From JBEBSD01 sp040394475 (GTDB lineage: Bacteria > Bacteroidota > Bacteroidia > Cytophagales > Spirosomataceae): a DNA stretch of 64,000 nt. The notes beneath the pieces were generated by a model. The model searched no databases. It had not been told where the DNA came from and was given only the letters and a program-made list of their open reading frames with translations. Positions 1 to 7,764 of the stretch are shown piece after piece. Position numbers and translations under genes: made by a program. Position 1 is the first letter of the stretch. Each line of letters begins with the position of its first letter. Location of the stretch: the NCBI GenBank assembly GCA_040394475.1, contig JBEBSD010000027.1:8497-72496 (forward strand), given 5' to 3'.

Positions 1-102
1 TTTTAACCTGATTCTAAGGAGTTATGTGTTAGTTTGAATAGAATTTAAAGAATAAGGAAAACATACATATTCTTTTCATTTTTTGTGGTGTGTATTTACA
101 AC

Positions 103-138
103 TTGCCCGGTACCTGGAGTGCCGGGCAAAGTGTTTTT
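103..138 (+). terminator. putative intrinsic terminator of an upstream gene
   Basis: TTGCCCGG (103-110) pairs with CCGGGCAA (122-129) around an 11-base loop and is followed by a T-rich stretch. It would end a plus-strand gene lying left of the window. The U-tract is interrupted, so this is moderate support only. Confidence 0.45.
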
Positions 139-154
139 ACAGGAGATTAGGAAA

Positions 155-255
155 AGTAACACGGAGGCACACGGAGAAAATAACACGGAGTTACACAGAG
201 CAAAGAAAACACTGAGGAAAGCACAGAGAAGAAAAACACGGAGTTACACAGAGTT
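155..255. repeat. degenerate short tandem repeats (ACACGGAG / ACACAGAG words)
   Basis: A run of related words such as AACACGGAGTTACACAGAG, separated by A-rich linkers. The reverse-complement vocabulary makes up the array at 347-652, and similar words fill 63883-64000. No credible gene overlaps it: the open frame at 83-274 is just the repeat read as codons. Confidence 0.75.
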
Positions 256-346
256 TAATGATTTGTGTAGTTAATGTGTTGATAGTCAGTTGATTATCGC
301 AATTGAATAGTGCCTTAGAAATACCCTTTGGAAAGAGAACGTTTAG

Positions 347-652
347 CCTCCGTGCAGCTTCTATGTAATACCTCGGCGTCGCTCCACGTTACCTTTTAAC
401 CTCCGTGCGCCTCTGTGCAGTATCTCTGCGTCGCTCTGTGTTACCTTTTAACCTCCGTGAGCCTCTGTGCAGTACCTCTGCGTCGCTCCGTGTTACCTTT
501 TAACTCCGTGCAGCTTCTATGTAATACCTCGGCGTCGCTCCACGTTACCTTTTAACCTCCGTGCGCCTCTGTGCAGTATCTCTGCGTCGCTCTGTGTTAC
601 CTTTTAACCTCCGTGAGCCTCTGTGCAGTACCTCTGCGTCGCTCTGTGTTAC
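347..652. repeat. six-unit 52-bp tandem array with a 156-bp higher-order period
   Basis: Units begin at about 347, 400, 452, 504, 556 and 608, each starting with CTCCGTG and most ending GTTACCTTTTAA. Units 1 and 4 share a variant (CAGCTTCTATGTAATACC), units 2 and 5 another (GCGCCTCTGTGCAGTATC) and units 3 and 6 a third (GAGCCTCTGTGCAGTACC). The array is therefore a duplication of a three-unit block. The region 1-680 holds nothing else that looks like a gene. Confidence 0.85.
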
Positions 653-680
653 TTCACACAAATGTCACCGGCAAACCAGT

Positions 681-1427
681 TTATACTTTTTTCCGGACTT
701 TGATAATCCGCAGTTTCTCCAGCAGCTTGATAACCGGGTAGGTAGGGTCAAACTCATACCATTTTTGCCCGAAATTGATAGAATTTGGGCGTTTGTGATG
801 GTTGTTCTGGAACAACTCCCCAAGCATCAGAAAGTCGAAAATCAGGGAGTTTTTCGATTCGTCGTTGTTGTCGAAATTTTGATACCCGTATTTGTGGCCA
901 CTCCAGTTGACAATAGCGCCGTGGATAGGGCCCATCAGGAAGTGGATCGGCAGCAGGAAAAAGAAGGCCCAGTGCATATCCAGGTAAAGAAAAGCCATGA
1001 TATAAAACACCGAATACAACAATCCCCAGCCGATACGGGAAACCCAGGAATCACCGATTTTTTCGATCAGGTTCCATTCCGGATAATTCCGTTCAAACTT
1101 TTCTTCGACCGCCCGTTTCCTGGACAAGACGGCATTGTAAATATTCTTCGTATCCCACATCATGGTAAAGACGTTTTTAGTATGATGGGGAGAATGCGGA
1201 TCTTTAGGGGTATCACTGAATGCATGGTGCATCCGGTGAAGAATGGCATATGCCCTGGGGCTCAGGTAGGACGAACCTTGAGATACATAGGTCAGCATAT
1301 AGAAAAATCGTTCCCAGAACTTGTTCATAGTGAACATTTTATGAGCTGAATACCGGTGCAGGAAAAATGTCTGACAGAATAAGGAAAGGTACCAGTGTAT
1401 CAAAAAAACGGCAAGGACTATATACAT
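681..1427 (-). CDS. fatty acid desaturase (acyl-CoA/acyl-lipid delta-9 type)
   Basis: A 248-residue membrane di-iron desaturase, predicted to put a double bond into fatty acyl chains at the inner membrane and so adjust membrane fluidity. The three histidine clusters are visible: HRYSAH at residues 24-29, HRMHH at 64-68 and NNHHKRP from 208. Hydrophobic stretches at residues 1-20 and around 115-150 fit the usual membrane hairpins. It is shorter than stearoyl-CoA desaturases because it has little N-terminal extension. It lies 78 bases downstream of the DUF4159 gene on the same strand and could be read as the last gene of that run. The start is the first ATG of the frame. Substrate and position of desaturation are inferred from the family. 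Confidence 0.88.
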   Translation of the reverse strand: MYIVLAVFLIHWYLSLFCQTFFLHRYSAHKMFTMNKFWERFFYMLTYVSQGSSYLSPRAYAILHRMHHAFSDTPKDPHSPHHTKNVFTMMWDTKNIYNAVLSRKRAVEEKFERNYPEWNLIEKIGDSWVSRIGWGLLYSVFYIMAFLYLDMHWAFFFLLPIHFLMGPIHGAIVNWSGHKYGYQNFDNNDESKNSLIFDFLMLGELFQNNHHKRPNSINFGQKWYEFDPTYPVIKLLEKLRIIKVRKKV

Positions 1428-1505
1428 GACTGCGTATGAGAGAATTTGGATATTTCAATGTTTACAACGAAGATACGGTTTTTGTACTTCTTTAAAAACC
1501 TCTCC

Positions 1506-2174
1506 TTAAAAATTAGTAGTGGCGTATGTCAGTAAATTGGCGCCCATCTGCAGGGCTGATTGGCGGACTTCTTCGGGGTCATTGTAAACGCTCCGATCTT
1601 CCCAGCCGTTGCCGAGGTCACTTTCGTACGAGTAGAAACAAACCAGCCTGCCCTGCCAGAGCAGGCCGAAACCCTGGGGCGGATGACTGTCGTGCTCATG
1701 AATTTTGGGCAGCCCGTTGGGAAAACGGAATTTCTGGTGGTACACCGGATGATTAAAAGGAAGTTCCACAAAGCTGAGCTCCGGGAAAACTTTCTTCATT
1801 TCGGTACGAATGTATTGGTCCAGTCCGTAATTGTCATCAATGTGCAGAAACCCTCCAGAAAGCAGGTAATTGCGGAGATTCTGGGCTTCCGAATCCGTGA
1901 AATGCACATTCCCGTGCCCGGTCATGTACAGGAAGGGGTAAGAGAACAGCTGGGGACTTCCGGTTTCGACAATTTCTTCTTCCGGATGAATATTCATTCG
2001 CAGCTGGGTATTGCAAAACCGGATCAGGTTAGGCAGCGCTGTTTTGTTGGCATACCAGTCGCCGCCCCCGCCATATTTGAGCTTGGCGATTTTATAGGAA
2101 GCAACCTGCCCCCAGGCCATTGCGTGCCCCAGGGCAAGTACTGCTAGCAGGAAGCCGTTTCTGAGAAAGCGCAT
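1506..2174 (-). CDS. secreted DUF4159 domain protein
   Basis: A 222-residue protein with a signal peptide (residues 1-22, ending AMAWGQ). It matches the DUF4159 family by pattern: YGGGGDWY near residue 34, a TGHGNVHF segment, and the acidic strand GGFLHIDDNYG, which resembles the glutamine-amidotransferase-like fold of this family. No enzymatic function is established for it. In gliding and predatory Bacteroidota and Myxococcota, DUF4159 proteins often sit near MoxR/von Willebrand genes, but none is present here. The start lies 6 bases after the dedA stop, so the two are probably co-transcribed. The functional role is unknown. Confidence 0.75.
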   Translation of the reverse strand: MRFLRNGFLLAVLALGHAMAWGQVASYKIAKLKYGGGGDWYANKTALPNLIRFCNTQLRMNIHPEEEIVETGSPQLFSYPFLYMTGHGNVHFTDSEAQNLRNYLLSGGFLHIDDNYGLDQYIRTEMKKVFPELSFVELPFNHPVYHQKFRFPNGLPKIHEHDSHPPQGFGLLWQGRLVCFYSYESDLGNGWEDRSVYNDPEEVRQSALQMGANLLTYATTNF

Positions 2175-2180
2175 GGACGG

Positions 2181-2843
2181 TCATACTGTTTTGGATTGCA
2201 GAAACTTACTCTTGACGAATTGCCAGATCATAGGCAATACGGATACGAAGATAATCCCCAGCACTACTTTTTCAAAGTTGTCTTTTATCCAGGGGATACT
2301 CCCCAGGAAATATCCGGCAAGCGTCAACGATATCACCCATAGCAACGCACCCAGGACGTTGTAGGTCAGGAAGGTGCGGTAATGCATGTGTCCTACGCCT
2401 CCTACAAACGGGGCCAGGGTCCGTACGATCGGAACAAAACGGGCAATAACGATCGTGGCGGGACCGTATTTCTCATAAAACCCGTGGGTTTTATCAATGT
2501 GTTCCGGTTTGATAAACGTTTTACCGAAAATTTTGACTTTCAGCGCCCGGTCTCCGAAGTACTTCCCGATAAAGTAATTGGTCGTATCCCCCAGGATGGC
2601 GGCAATAAGCAGCAGCCCGATGACTGCCCAGACATTTAACGATTCCGGGTACTGGGCGGCCAGCATCCCCGCCGCAAATAACAGGGAGTCGCCGGGGAGA
2701 AAGGGCATAAAAACAATCCCTGTTTCGATAAAAATAATCAGGAACAGGATAATATAGGTCAACGAGCCGTATTCTGTAACGATTTGTCCCAAATGCTTGT
2801 CCAGGTGAAGGAAGAAATCTAAGATCTGGCTGATAATTTCCAT
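2181..2843 (-). CDS. DedA family membrane protein (VTT/SNARE-associated domain)
   Basis: A 220-residue integral membrane protein of the DedA family, proposed to act in lipid-carrier or phospholipid flipping and in membrane potential homeostasis. Family hallmarks are the E-x-G motif (FIETGIVFMPFLPGDSLLF, about residues 40-58), the GD-x(4)-Y-x-IG-x-x-G segment (GDTTNYFIGKYFG), and the F-x-R-F-x-P-x-x-R-T motif seen as ARFVPIVRTLAPFVGG. Four or five membrane helices are apparent. Its start lies 25 bases inside the end of the comA-like gene, indicating translational coupling. The exact substrate cannot be deduced. Confidence 0.88.
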   Translation of the reverse strand: MEIISQILDFFLHLDKHLGQIVTEYGSLTYIILFLIIFIETGIVFMPFLPGDSLLFAAGMLAAQYPESLNVWAVIGLLLIAAILGDTTNYFIGKYFGDRALKVKIFGKTFIKPEHIDKTHGFYEKYGPATIVIARFVPIVRTLAPFVGGVGHMHYRTFLTYNVLGALLWVISLTLAGYFLGSIPWIKDNFEKVVLGIIFVSVLPMIWQFVKSKFLQSKTV

Positions 2844-3616
2844 TGCGTTTTGGTTTTATTATTGAGAAAGTATGAAAACGTGTCGCCGCGAAGTCCGAGC
2901 CGGATGGTTTCCAGCGGGATTACTTCTTCCGGTGAAATGTTTCCGAGATTGACGTTGGCGCCGCACAGTTTTACAAACCATACCTGTTGCGATTTCTGAG
3001 GGGCTTCCCAGATAATTTTGTCGGGAGGAATGGCCGTCAGGATTTCTTCCACCAAACCTTGCCTAACCTCCCCGCTGGCCCTGAACAGCCCTACATTCCC
3101 CGATTCCCGGGCCTCCCCGATCACTTTCCAGGCGCCCGCCTCCAGCTCGGTTTTCATCAGCTGTATCCATTTGTAAGGAGGGATAATTTTTTCTTCATCT
3201 TTGGAGCCAACCTCCGAAAGCACTACGAAATCCTTCGCCAGTTCCCGGATATAATTCAGCTTTTGATCGGCAGGCATCTCCAGGGAACCATCCGAAACCT
3301 CCGCATGGAAGATGTTGAATTCGTCCAGCAGCCGGCGGTAGTCGTCGAATTGGTTCCGGACTACAAATGCCTCGAAAAGGGTACCCCCGAAATAAACCGG
3401 AATACCGGCCCGCTGATAGGCCTCTATCTTCTCGCGAAGATGGGGGGTGACAAATGAAGTTGCCCATCCCAATTTTACGATGTCAATGTATTCGGAGGCT
3501 ACCGAAAGGATGTCCTCTGTCTGTCGTAGGCTCAAACCTTTGTCCATCATCATGGTAAGTCCGTGCTCGCGGGGTTTTTGCGTACGATCTGGAATTTGCG
3601 ACAAGTTGTAATTCAT
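2819..3616 (-). CDS. comA: phosphosulfolactate synthase (ComA family)
   Basis: A 265-residue TIM-barrel protein resembling phosphosulfolactate synthase, which adds sulfite to phosphoenolpyruvate to give (R)-phosphosulfolactate. Recognisable segments are the N-terminal PREHGLTMMMDKGLS, DIVKLGWATSF (about 47-57), GIPVYFGGTLFE, the AEVSDGSLEM stretch and SEVGSKDEE, then IGEARESGNVGLF with the glutamates and lysines of the active site. In archaea this is the first step of coenzyme M synthesis. In Bacteroidota the product is not established, and links to sulfolactate or sulfonolipid formation are inference. No other coenzyme M gene is present nearby. A good TTTG-N20-TAACTTTG promoter sits 28-60 bases upstream. 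The 3' end overlaps dedA by 25 bases. Confidence 0.82.
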   Translation of the reverse strand: MNYNLSQIPDRTQKPREHGLTMMMDKGLSLRQTEDILSVASEYIDIVKLGWATSFVTPHLREKIEAYQRAGIPVYFGGTLFEAFVVRNQFDDYRRLLDEFNIFHAEVSDGSLEMPADQKLNYIRELAKDFVVLSEVGSKDEEKIIPPYKWIQLMKTELEAGAWKVIGEARESGNVGLFRASGEVRQGLVEEILTAIPPDKIIWEAPQKSQQVWFVKLCGANVNLGNISPEEVIPLETIRLGLRGDTFSYFLNNKTKTQWKLSARS

Positions 3617-3644
3617 AGGGGAATGAAATGGCTTTTCAAAGCGT

Positions 3645-3676
3645 CAAAGTTAGTGTTTCCTTCATACCATACCAAA
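3645..3676 (-). promoter_or_regulatory. Bacteroidota-type promoter for the comA-dedA-DUF4159 run
   Basis: On the minus strand TTTG (3673-3676) and TAACTTTG (3645-3652) are separated by 20 bases, matching the Bacteroidota -33/-7 consensus TTTG/TAnnTTTG. The -7 box ends 28 bases before the comA ATG. Confidence 0.55.
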
Positions 3677-3761
3677 AAAATGCATAAATTGGAGATGGAT
3701 AAATGAGAATTTCTCTGATAATTCCTATTTTGCCTGTTGATTGAAATTAAATGACAGCGAG

Positions 3762-4214
3762 ATGCAAGAGGAAGTACTCCATAAACGCCTGGACTTATTT
3801 AAAGGATATATAGGGAAACAGCTGAACGAATCGCCGTCGGCGGTAACCCGCTGGCTGGGTGGGGTGCTGGCAGCGGTGGAAGCCGGATACCTGTCGGCGC
3901 ACTATGTGGTCCGGGACGACATGACCAATCCGATGAAAACGCTGCACGGGGGAGTGGCAGCCATGATCATGGACGATCTGATGGGGACAATGGTTTACCT
4001 GCTGGGTGCTGAATACGCACATACATCGGTCAATCTGAATTGCGACTTTCTGAACCCGGCCCCCGTAGGAACCGAACTCACCGGCAGTGCAGAGGTGATC
4101 CGGAAAGGCCGGAATGTGGTGCACTGTGAATGCCGGATTGTTGCCGGCAACGGAAAGCTTATCGCCAAATCGGCCTCCAACCTGATCAGTACCGGGGTTC
4201 GGTTACCGGGATGA
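3762..4214 (+). CDS. PaaI-type hotdog thioesterase
   Basis: A protein of about 150 residues from the ATG at 3762; an in-frame TTG lies 7 codons upstream at 3741. It has the hotdog-fold thioesterase signature: N-P-M-K-T-LHGG-V-AAMIMDD-L-M-G, where the HGG and downstream acidic residue form the acyl-CoA thioester active site, followed by TSVNLNCDFLNPA. Family members hydrolyse small aryl- or acyl-CoA thioesters in the cytoplasm. The substrate cannot be read from sequence. It is followed by recO on the same strand, with a gap of about 96 bases to the preferred recO start. Confidence 0.85.
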   Translation: MQEEVLHKRLDLFKGYIGKQLNESPSAVTRWLGGVLAAVEAGYLSAHYVVRDDMTNPMKTLHGGVAAMIMDDLMGTMVYLLGAEYAHTSVNLNCDFLNPAPVGTELTGSAEVIRKGRNVVHCECRIVAGNGKLIAKSASNLISTGVRLPG

Positions 4215-4310
4215 ACGGAACCGGACCGCAGGGGATTGTACGTGTCGGGCACGACGAAAAGCATTAGCCGGTTTGTGCCGGCAGGCAGTTGTTCTAAAGA
4301 TCATTCAGCT

Positions 4311-5006
4311 ATGTTGCATAAATCCCGGGGGATTGCCCTGAGTTATATCCGGTACAAAGAAACTTCCATCATTGCGAAGGTATACACCGAGACTTTCGGG
4401 ATGCAGTCGTATATCGTTAACGGTGTTCGCAGCAGCCGTTCCAGGTCCAACCGGATAGCGTTGTTCCAGCCCCTGACGTTGCTGGATATGGTGGTGTACC
4501 GGCAGCCGAAAGCGGATGCCCTGCACCGGTTGTCTGAAATACAGAACCGCCATCCCTTCAGGGAGATCCCTTTTCACCCGATCAAAACCTCCCTGGCGAT
4601 TTTTGTGACGGAAATGCTTACCAGGGTGCTGCGGGAAGAAGAAAGCAACGAGGCGTTGTTTGATTTCCTGGAACGCTCTGTTTTGTATCTTGAAGATGCC
4701 CGGGAGGGATACGAAAATTTTCACCTGCAATTTTTGCTGGAACTGGCCGCCTACCTGGGATTTGGCCTGGAGAGTGTAGGAGATTTTTACGGGCAATTAA
4801 AGGAGTACCCTGCTACCGCGCTTCCTTCCGAAGACCAACTCCTTCATTTACAGGCTTTGTTAAACAGGCCTTATGGTACGCCGCTGAAAATCACCCGCCA
4901 GGAACGGGGAGCGCTTTTGCAGCGGATGCTGCTTTTTTACAAGCTGCACCTTCCGAACCTGGGTGAAATCAGGTCTCTGGAGGTCCTTCAGGAAGTATTG
5001 AAGTAA
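4311..5006 (+). CDS. recO: DNA repair protein RecO
   Basis: A 231-residue RecO, the mediator that helps load RecA on SSB-coated single strands together with RecR and promotes annealing. The N-terminal OB-fold region is recognisable (GIALSYIRYKETSIIAKVYTE, then GVRSSRSRSNR and FQPLTLLDMVVY), followed by the helical C-terminal part common in Bacteroidota (LQFLLELAAYLGFG). The upstream in-frame start at 4236 would add 25 unrelated residues, so the ATG at 4311 directly before MLHKSRGI is chosen. It lacks the zinc cysteines found in some RecO proteins, as is usual for this phylum. It is followed by a separate promoter and gene. Confidence 0.87.
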   Translation: MLHKSRGIALSYIRYKETSIIAKVYTETFGMQSYIVNGVRSSRSRSNRIALFQPLTLLDMVVYRQPKADALHRLSEIQNRHPFREIPFHPIKTSLAIFVTEMLTRVLREEESNEALFDFLERSVLYLEDAREGYENFHLQFLLELAAYLGFGLESVGDFYGQLKEYPATALPSEDQLLHLQALLNRPYGTPLKITRQERGALLQRMLLFYKLHLPNLGEIRSLEVLQEVLK

Positions 5007-5014
5007 ACAGAAAG

Positions 5015-5044
5015 TTGGCAATTGGGGTGAATATGTTAATTTTG
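5015..5044 (+). promoter_or_regulatory. Bacteroidota-type promoter
   Basis: TTGG (5015-5018) is followed after 18 bases by TAATTTTG (5037-5044), a full match to the TAnnTTTG -7 box. It is 43 bases upstream of the ATG at 5087. Confidence 0.45.
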
Positions 5045-5086
5045 TTCAGCTTTGTCATATTATAATTCCATTCTAAAAGAGATCGT

Positions 5087-5794
5087 ATGAAATTGGTAGC
5101 ACTTATTACAGGAATACTCGTCAGCACATTGGCGGTAGGACAGGATCTGAAAGGCGCATGGCAGCTGCAGGATGACGGTGGTAAAACAGCCGTGTTGATT
5201 ATCAATGAAAACTATCTGGTGGCAAGTTTGTTTTCCAAAGCAGCAAAAGAATTTGATTATACCGAGGGCGGAAAATATACCCTCAACGGAGAAAACATGA
5301 CCTATTTAACCGAGTTCAATACACGCGACCCGGAAAAAGTAGGAAAGGAGTCAAGCTGGCAGGTACGGGTAACCAATGAGGCGCTGACCCTTTCCGGGGA
5401 GGCCGGAACCCTGGTGTTTTCCCGTGTCGATAAGGCCGGCGACCATGAAATGGCCGGAACCTGGCACATTACAGAAAGGGCTCAGGAAGGGAAAGGAGCG
5501 TTGGTGAAAATCCATCAGACCGGTACCCGTAAAACATTGAAGATCTTGTCCGCTACCCGCTTCCAATGGGTTGCGATTGATCCGGGCGTAAAAGGGTTTT
5601 ATGGAACCGGAGGAGGGACTTATACGGCAAAAGACGGAAAATACACCGAGCATATCGAATTCTTTTCCCGCGATAACAGCCGGGTAGGGGCGTCACTTTC
5701 CTTTGACTGGAAATTGGACAATGGCCGCTGGGACCATTCCGGCGCCAGTAGCAAAGGAGATCCGATCCATGAAGTCTGGGAGAAAGTAAAGTAA
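5087..5794 (+). CDS. secreted protein with two lipocalin-like repeats, function unknown
   Basis: A 235-residue protein with a signal peptide (residues 1-18, ending AVGQ). The mature part is two beta-rich halves that both open with a G-x-W pattern: LKGAWQLQDDGGKTAVLIINENYLV at about 21 and MAGTWHITERAQEG at about 124. This suggests a duplicated lipocalin-like or DUF4488-like domain. Similar proteins in Bacteroidota are annotated only as secreted or membrane proteins. It has no lipobox. It lies 31 bases upstream of the membrane AraC regulator and may be co-transcribed with it, but no functional link is established. Confidence 0.65.
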   Translation: MKLVALITGILVSTLAVGQDLKGAWQLQDDGGKTAVLIINENYLVASLFSKAAKEFDYTEGGKYTLNGENMTYLTEFNTRDPEKVGKESSWQVRVTNEALTLSGEAGTLVFSRVDKAGDHEMAGTWHITERAQEGKGALVKIHQTGTRKTLKILSATRFQWVAIDPGVKGFYGTGGGTYTAKDGKYTEHIEFFSRDNSRVGASLSFDWKLDNGRWDHSGASSKGDPIHEVWEKVK

Positions 5795-5825
5795 CCGGGA
5801 ACAGGTTGCAGCGGATATTAACAGG

Positions 5826-7691
5826 ATGAAGTACAGGTGCCTCCTTTTTTTGCTGGTGTGGGCCTCCCATGCGGTTGCGGCAGGGGTACGGATTGAGATT
5901 GCGGAACTGCCGCCGCTTTTGATGCCGGGTAAACCTTTGTATATGGCTTCCAGTCTGAATAACTGGAACCCGGGCAATGAGGAGTACCGTATGCAGTTGG
6001 ATGCGTCGGGTGTGTGGTACATTGAACTGGATACGGTCCCGGAGGTGTTTGAATACAAATTCACCCAGGGCAACTGGACAATGGTGGAGGGAAATGCCAT
6101 TGGAGGCGCCCTGGCTAACCGGTTATACGATGCCGCGACAGAGGCGAATCCCGGCCTGGTCCGTGTCCGGATAGCCGGCTGGGAAAAAAAGATTTCGTAT
6201 ACGTTTATTCTTACCGGCCTGCCGGAGAATACGCCGGCAGATGCGTCTTTTTACATTACCGGGAATTTTAACAACTGGGACCCCGGAAATCCCTTGTACC
6301 GTCTTTACAGGAATGTGGACGGCACCTACCGTACGACGGTCTATACCGACCTGGACCGTATCGAATACAAGTTTACCAGGGGCAGTATGAAGGCCATCGA
6401 AGGCCGGGAAAGCGGAAAGGCCCGCCCTAACCGTGTATTGTTCCGGGAATCGGATGTAGATACGCGGTCCATCGAAGTGGAGGTAGACAGCTGGGAGGAC
6501 CTGAAGGCGACCTTCAGTTTTTATTCGCTATATGATCTGATCCTGTTGTTTGCTGTTTTTCAGGGGATCCTGCTGATCATCGCCATCCCGACCATTCAAA
6601 ACAACAATCGGGCTGCCAATCAATGGCTGGTCGTTACCATTGCAGTGGCTTCGCTGATGATTCTGCTGCGGATATTGGGAGGCATGCGGGAAGTGGCGGA
6701 GGCTTTTACCAAGATCCTGCTGCTGTCGGATTTTGTATTGTTTCTGTATGCCCCGCTGTTTTACCTCTACCAGCAAAAGCTGCTGTTTAACCGGTCGGCC
6801 AGTTTTAACAGGCAGTTGTTTCATTTTATACCGGTGGTCCTGCAATTTTTTGTCTACCTGCCGTTTTTTCTGATGCAAGAACGCTCGCTGCAGCTGAGCT
6901 TTATCAACCAGGACTGGAAGCTGCTGTCGGTTTTTGTAGGATGCGGCTTGCTGGGCCTGGCCTGGAATGGCTATTATTGGTGGCTGTACCGGAACATGCT
7001 CCGGTTTTATCGCAAGCAGTTTCAGACCAATTTTTCCTACGACCAGAACCTGAGCTATTTACGGGCGGTCCATATCATTCAGGGATTTTGCCTGTGTTTG
7101 TGGGTCTTCTTTTACCTGATGCTGGCCGTGGGCCACTTTTGGTCCCTGGATGTATCGCTGATAGCCGAACGGAGTGTTGACGGCATCTGGCTGGCCTTTT
7201 CCACCATTACTTATTTTGTAGGATATTATACCATCCATCAGCCTGAAGTGTTCAAAGTATCGCCGCTGAAGTTTTCGGTATTCGACAGCGTGGAAGAAGT
7301 GACGCAGCGGCCTGTTCCGGGAATTGCCTTACCGGAAGAGACGGAGGATCTTAGCCAGTTGAAGGAAGCGCTGATCCGGTACATGGAGAAAGAAAAGCCC
7401 TATAGCAACCCGCGCCTGAGCCTTAATGAACTGGCCGGAAAACTGAAACTTCCGCCGCATACCCTGTCGCGGATCATCAACGACGGGTTTGAAAAGAACT
7501 TTTTTGATTTTATCAACGGTTATCGGGTAGAAGAATTTAAAACCCGGGTGACCGATCCCCGGTACAAGCATTTCACCTTGCTGGGAATTGCCTACGACGT
7601 AGGGTTCAATTCGAAAACGGCTTTTAATCGCTCGTTTAAAAAAATCATGAATTGCACACCCAGCGAATATTTCAGCACCGCAGGAGAGTAG
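5826..7691 (+). CDS. seven-helix membrane AraC-type regulator with duplicated periplasmic starch-binding-like domains
   Basis: A 621-residue one-component regulator. Residues 1-19 are a signal peptide. Two similar domains follow (about 20-115 and 118-225), each with NNW(N/D)PGN, a YEYKFT-like strand (EYKFTQGNWTMVEGN; EYKFTRGSMKAIEGR) and PNR/ANR before an acidic turn. This pattern resembles the AMPK/CBM48/CBM20 glycogen- and starch-binding fold. Seven hydrophobic helices span about 232-468, which places the N-terminus outside and the C-terminus inside. Residues 515-618 are an AraC/XylS helix-turn-helix pair (LSLNELAGKLKLPPHTLSRIIN; LLGIAYDVGFNSKTAFNRSFKK). Upstream of the starch SusCDE/amylase genes, it is a plausible membrane sensor of periplasmic starch fragments. 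Ligand binding and targets are inference. Confidence 0.8.
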   Translation: MKYRCLLFLLVWASHAVAAGVRIEIAELPPLLMPGKPLYMASSLNNWNPGNEEYRMQLDASGVWYIELDTVPEVFEYKFTQGNWTMVEGNAIGGALANRLYDAATEANPGLVRVRIAGWEKKISYTFILTGLPENTPADASFYITGNFNNWDPGNPLYRLYRNVDGTYRTTVYTDLDRIEYKFTRGSMKAIEGRESGKARPNRVLFRESDVDTRSIEVEVDSWEDLKATFSFYSLYDLILLFAVFQGILLIIAIPTIQNNNRAANQWLVVTIAVASLMILLRILGGMREVAEAFTKILLLSDFVLFLYAPLFYLYQQKLLFNRSASFNRQLFHFIPVVLQFFVYLPFFLMQERSLQLSFINQDWKLLSVFVGCGLLGLAWNGYYWWLYRNMLRFYRKQFQTNFSYDQNLSYLRAVHIIQGFCLCLWVFFYLMLAVGHFWSLDVSLIAERSVDGIWLAFSTITYFVGYYTIHQPEVFKVSPLKFSVFDSVEEVTQRPVPGIALPEETEDLSQLKEALIRYMEKEKPYSNPRLSLNELAGKLKLPPHTLSRIINDGFEKNFFDFINGYRVEEFKTRVTDPRYKHFTLLGIAYDVGFNSKTAFNRSFKKIMNCTPSEYFSTAGE

Positions 7692-7764
7692 TCGGAACGC
7701 AGTATGGTTCGACGGCTACGGCCGACCGTCGCAGCCGCGGGCTTGGCATGACCTGAGGAAGCGG

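Noticed and set aside
83..274. 63-residue frame at the left end
   Set aside because: It is the ACACGGAG repeat read as codons, preceded by a terminator-like hairpin.
561..1349. 262-residue open frame on the plus strand opposite the desaturase gene
   Set aside because: It begins inside the 52-bp repeats and is the antisense shadow of the desaturase, which has clear histidine boxes.
2819..3616. Evidence for a coenzyme M pathway
   Set aside because: Only the ComA-like gene is present; no other gene of the pathway is seen in the window.
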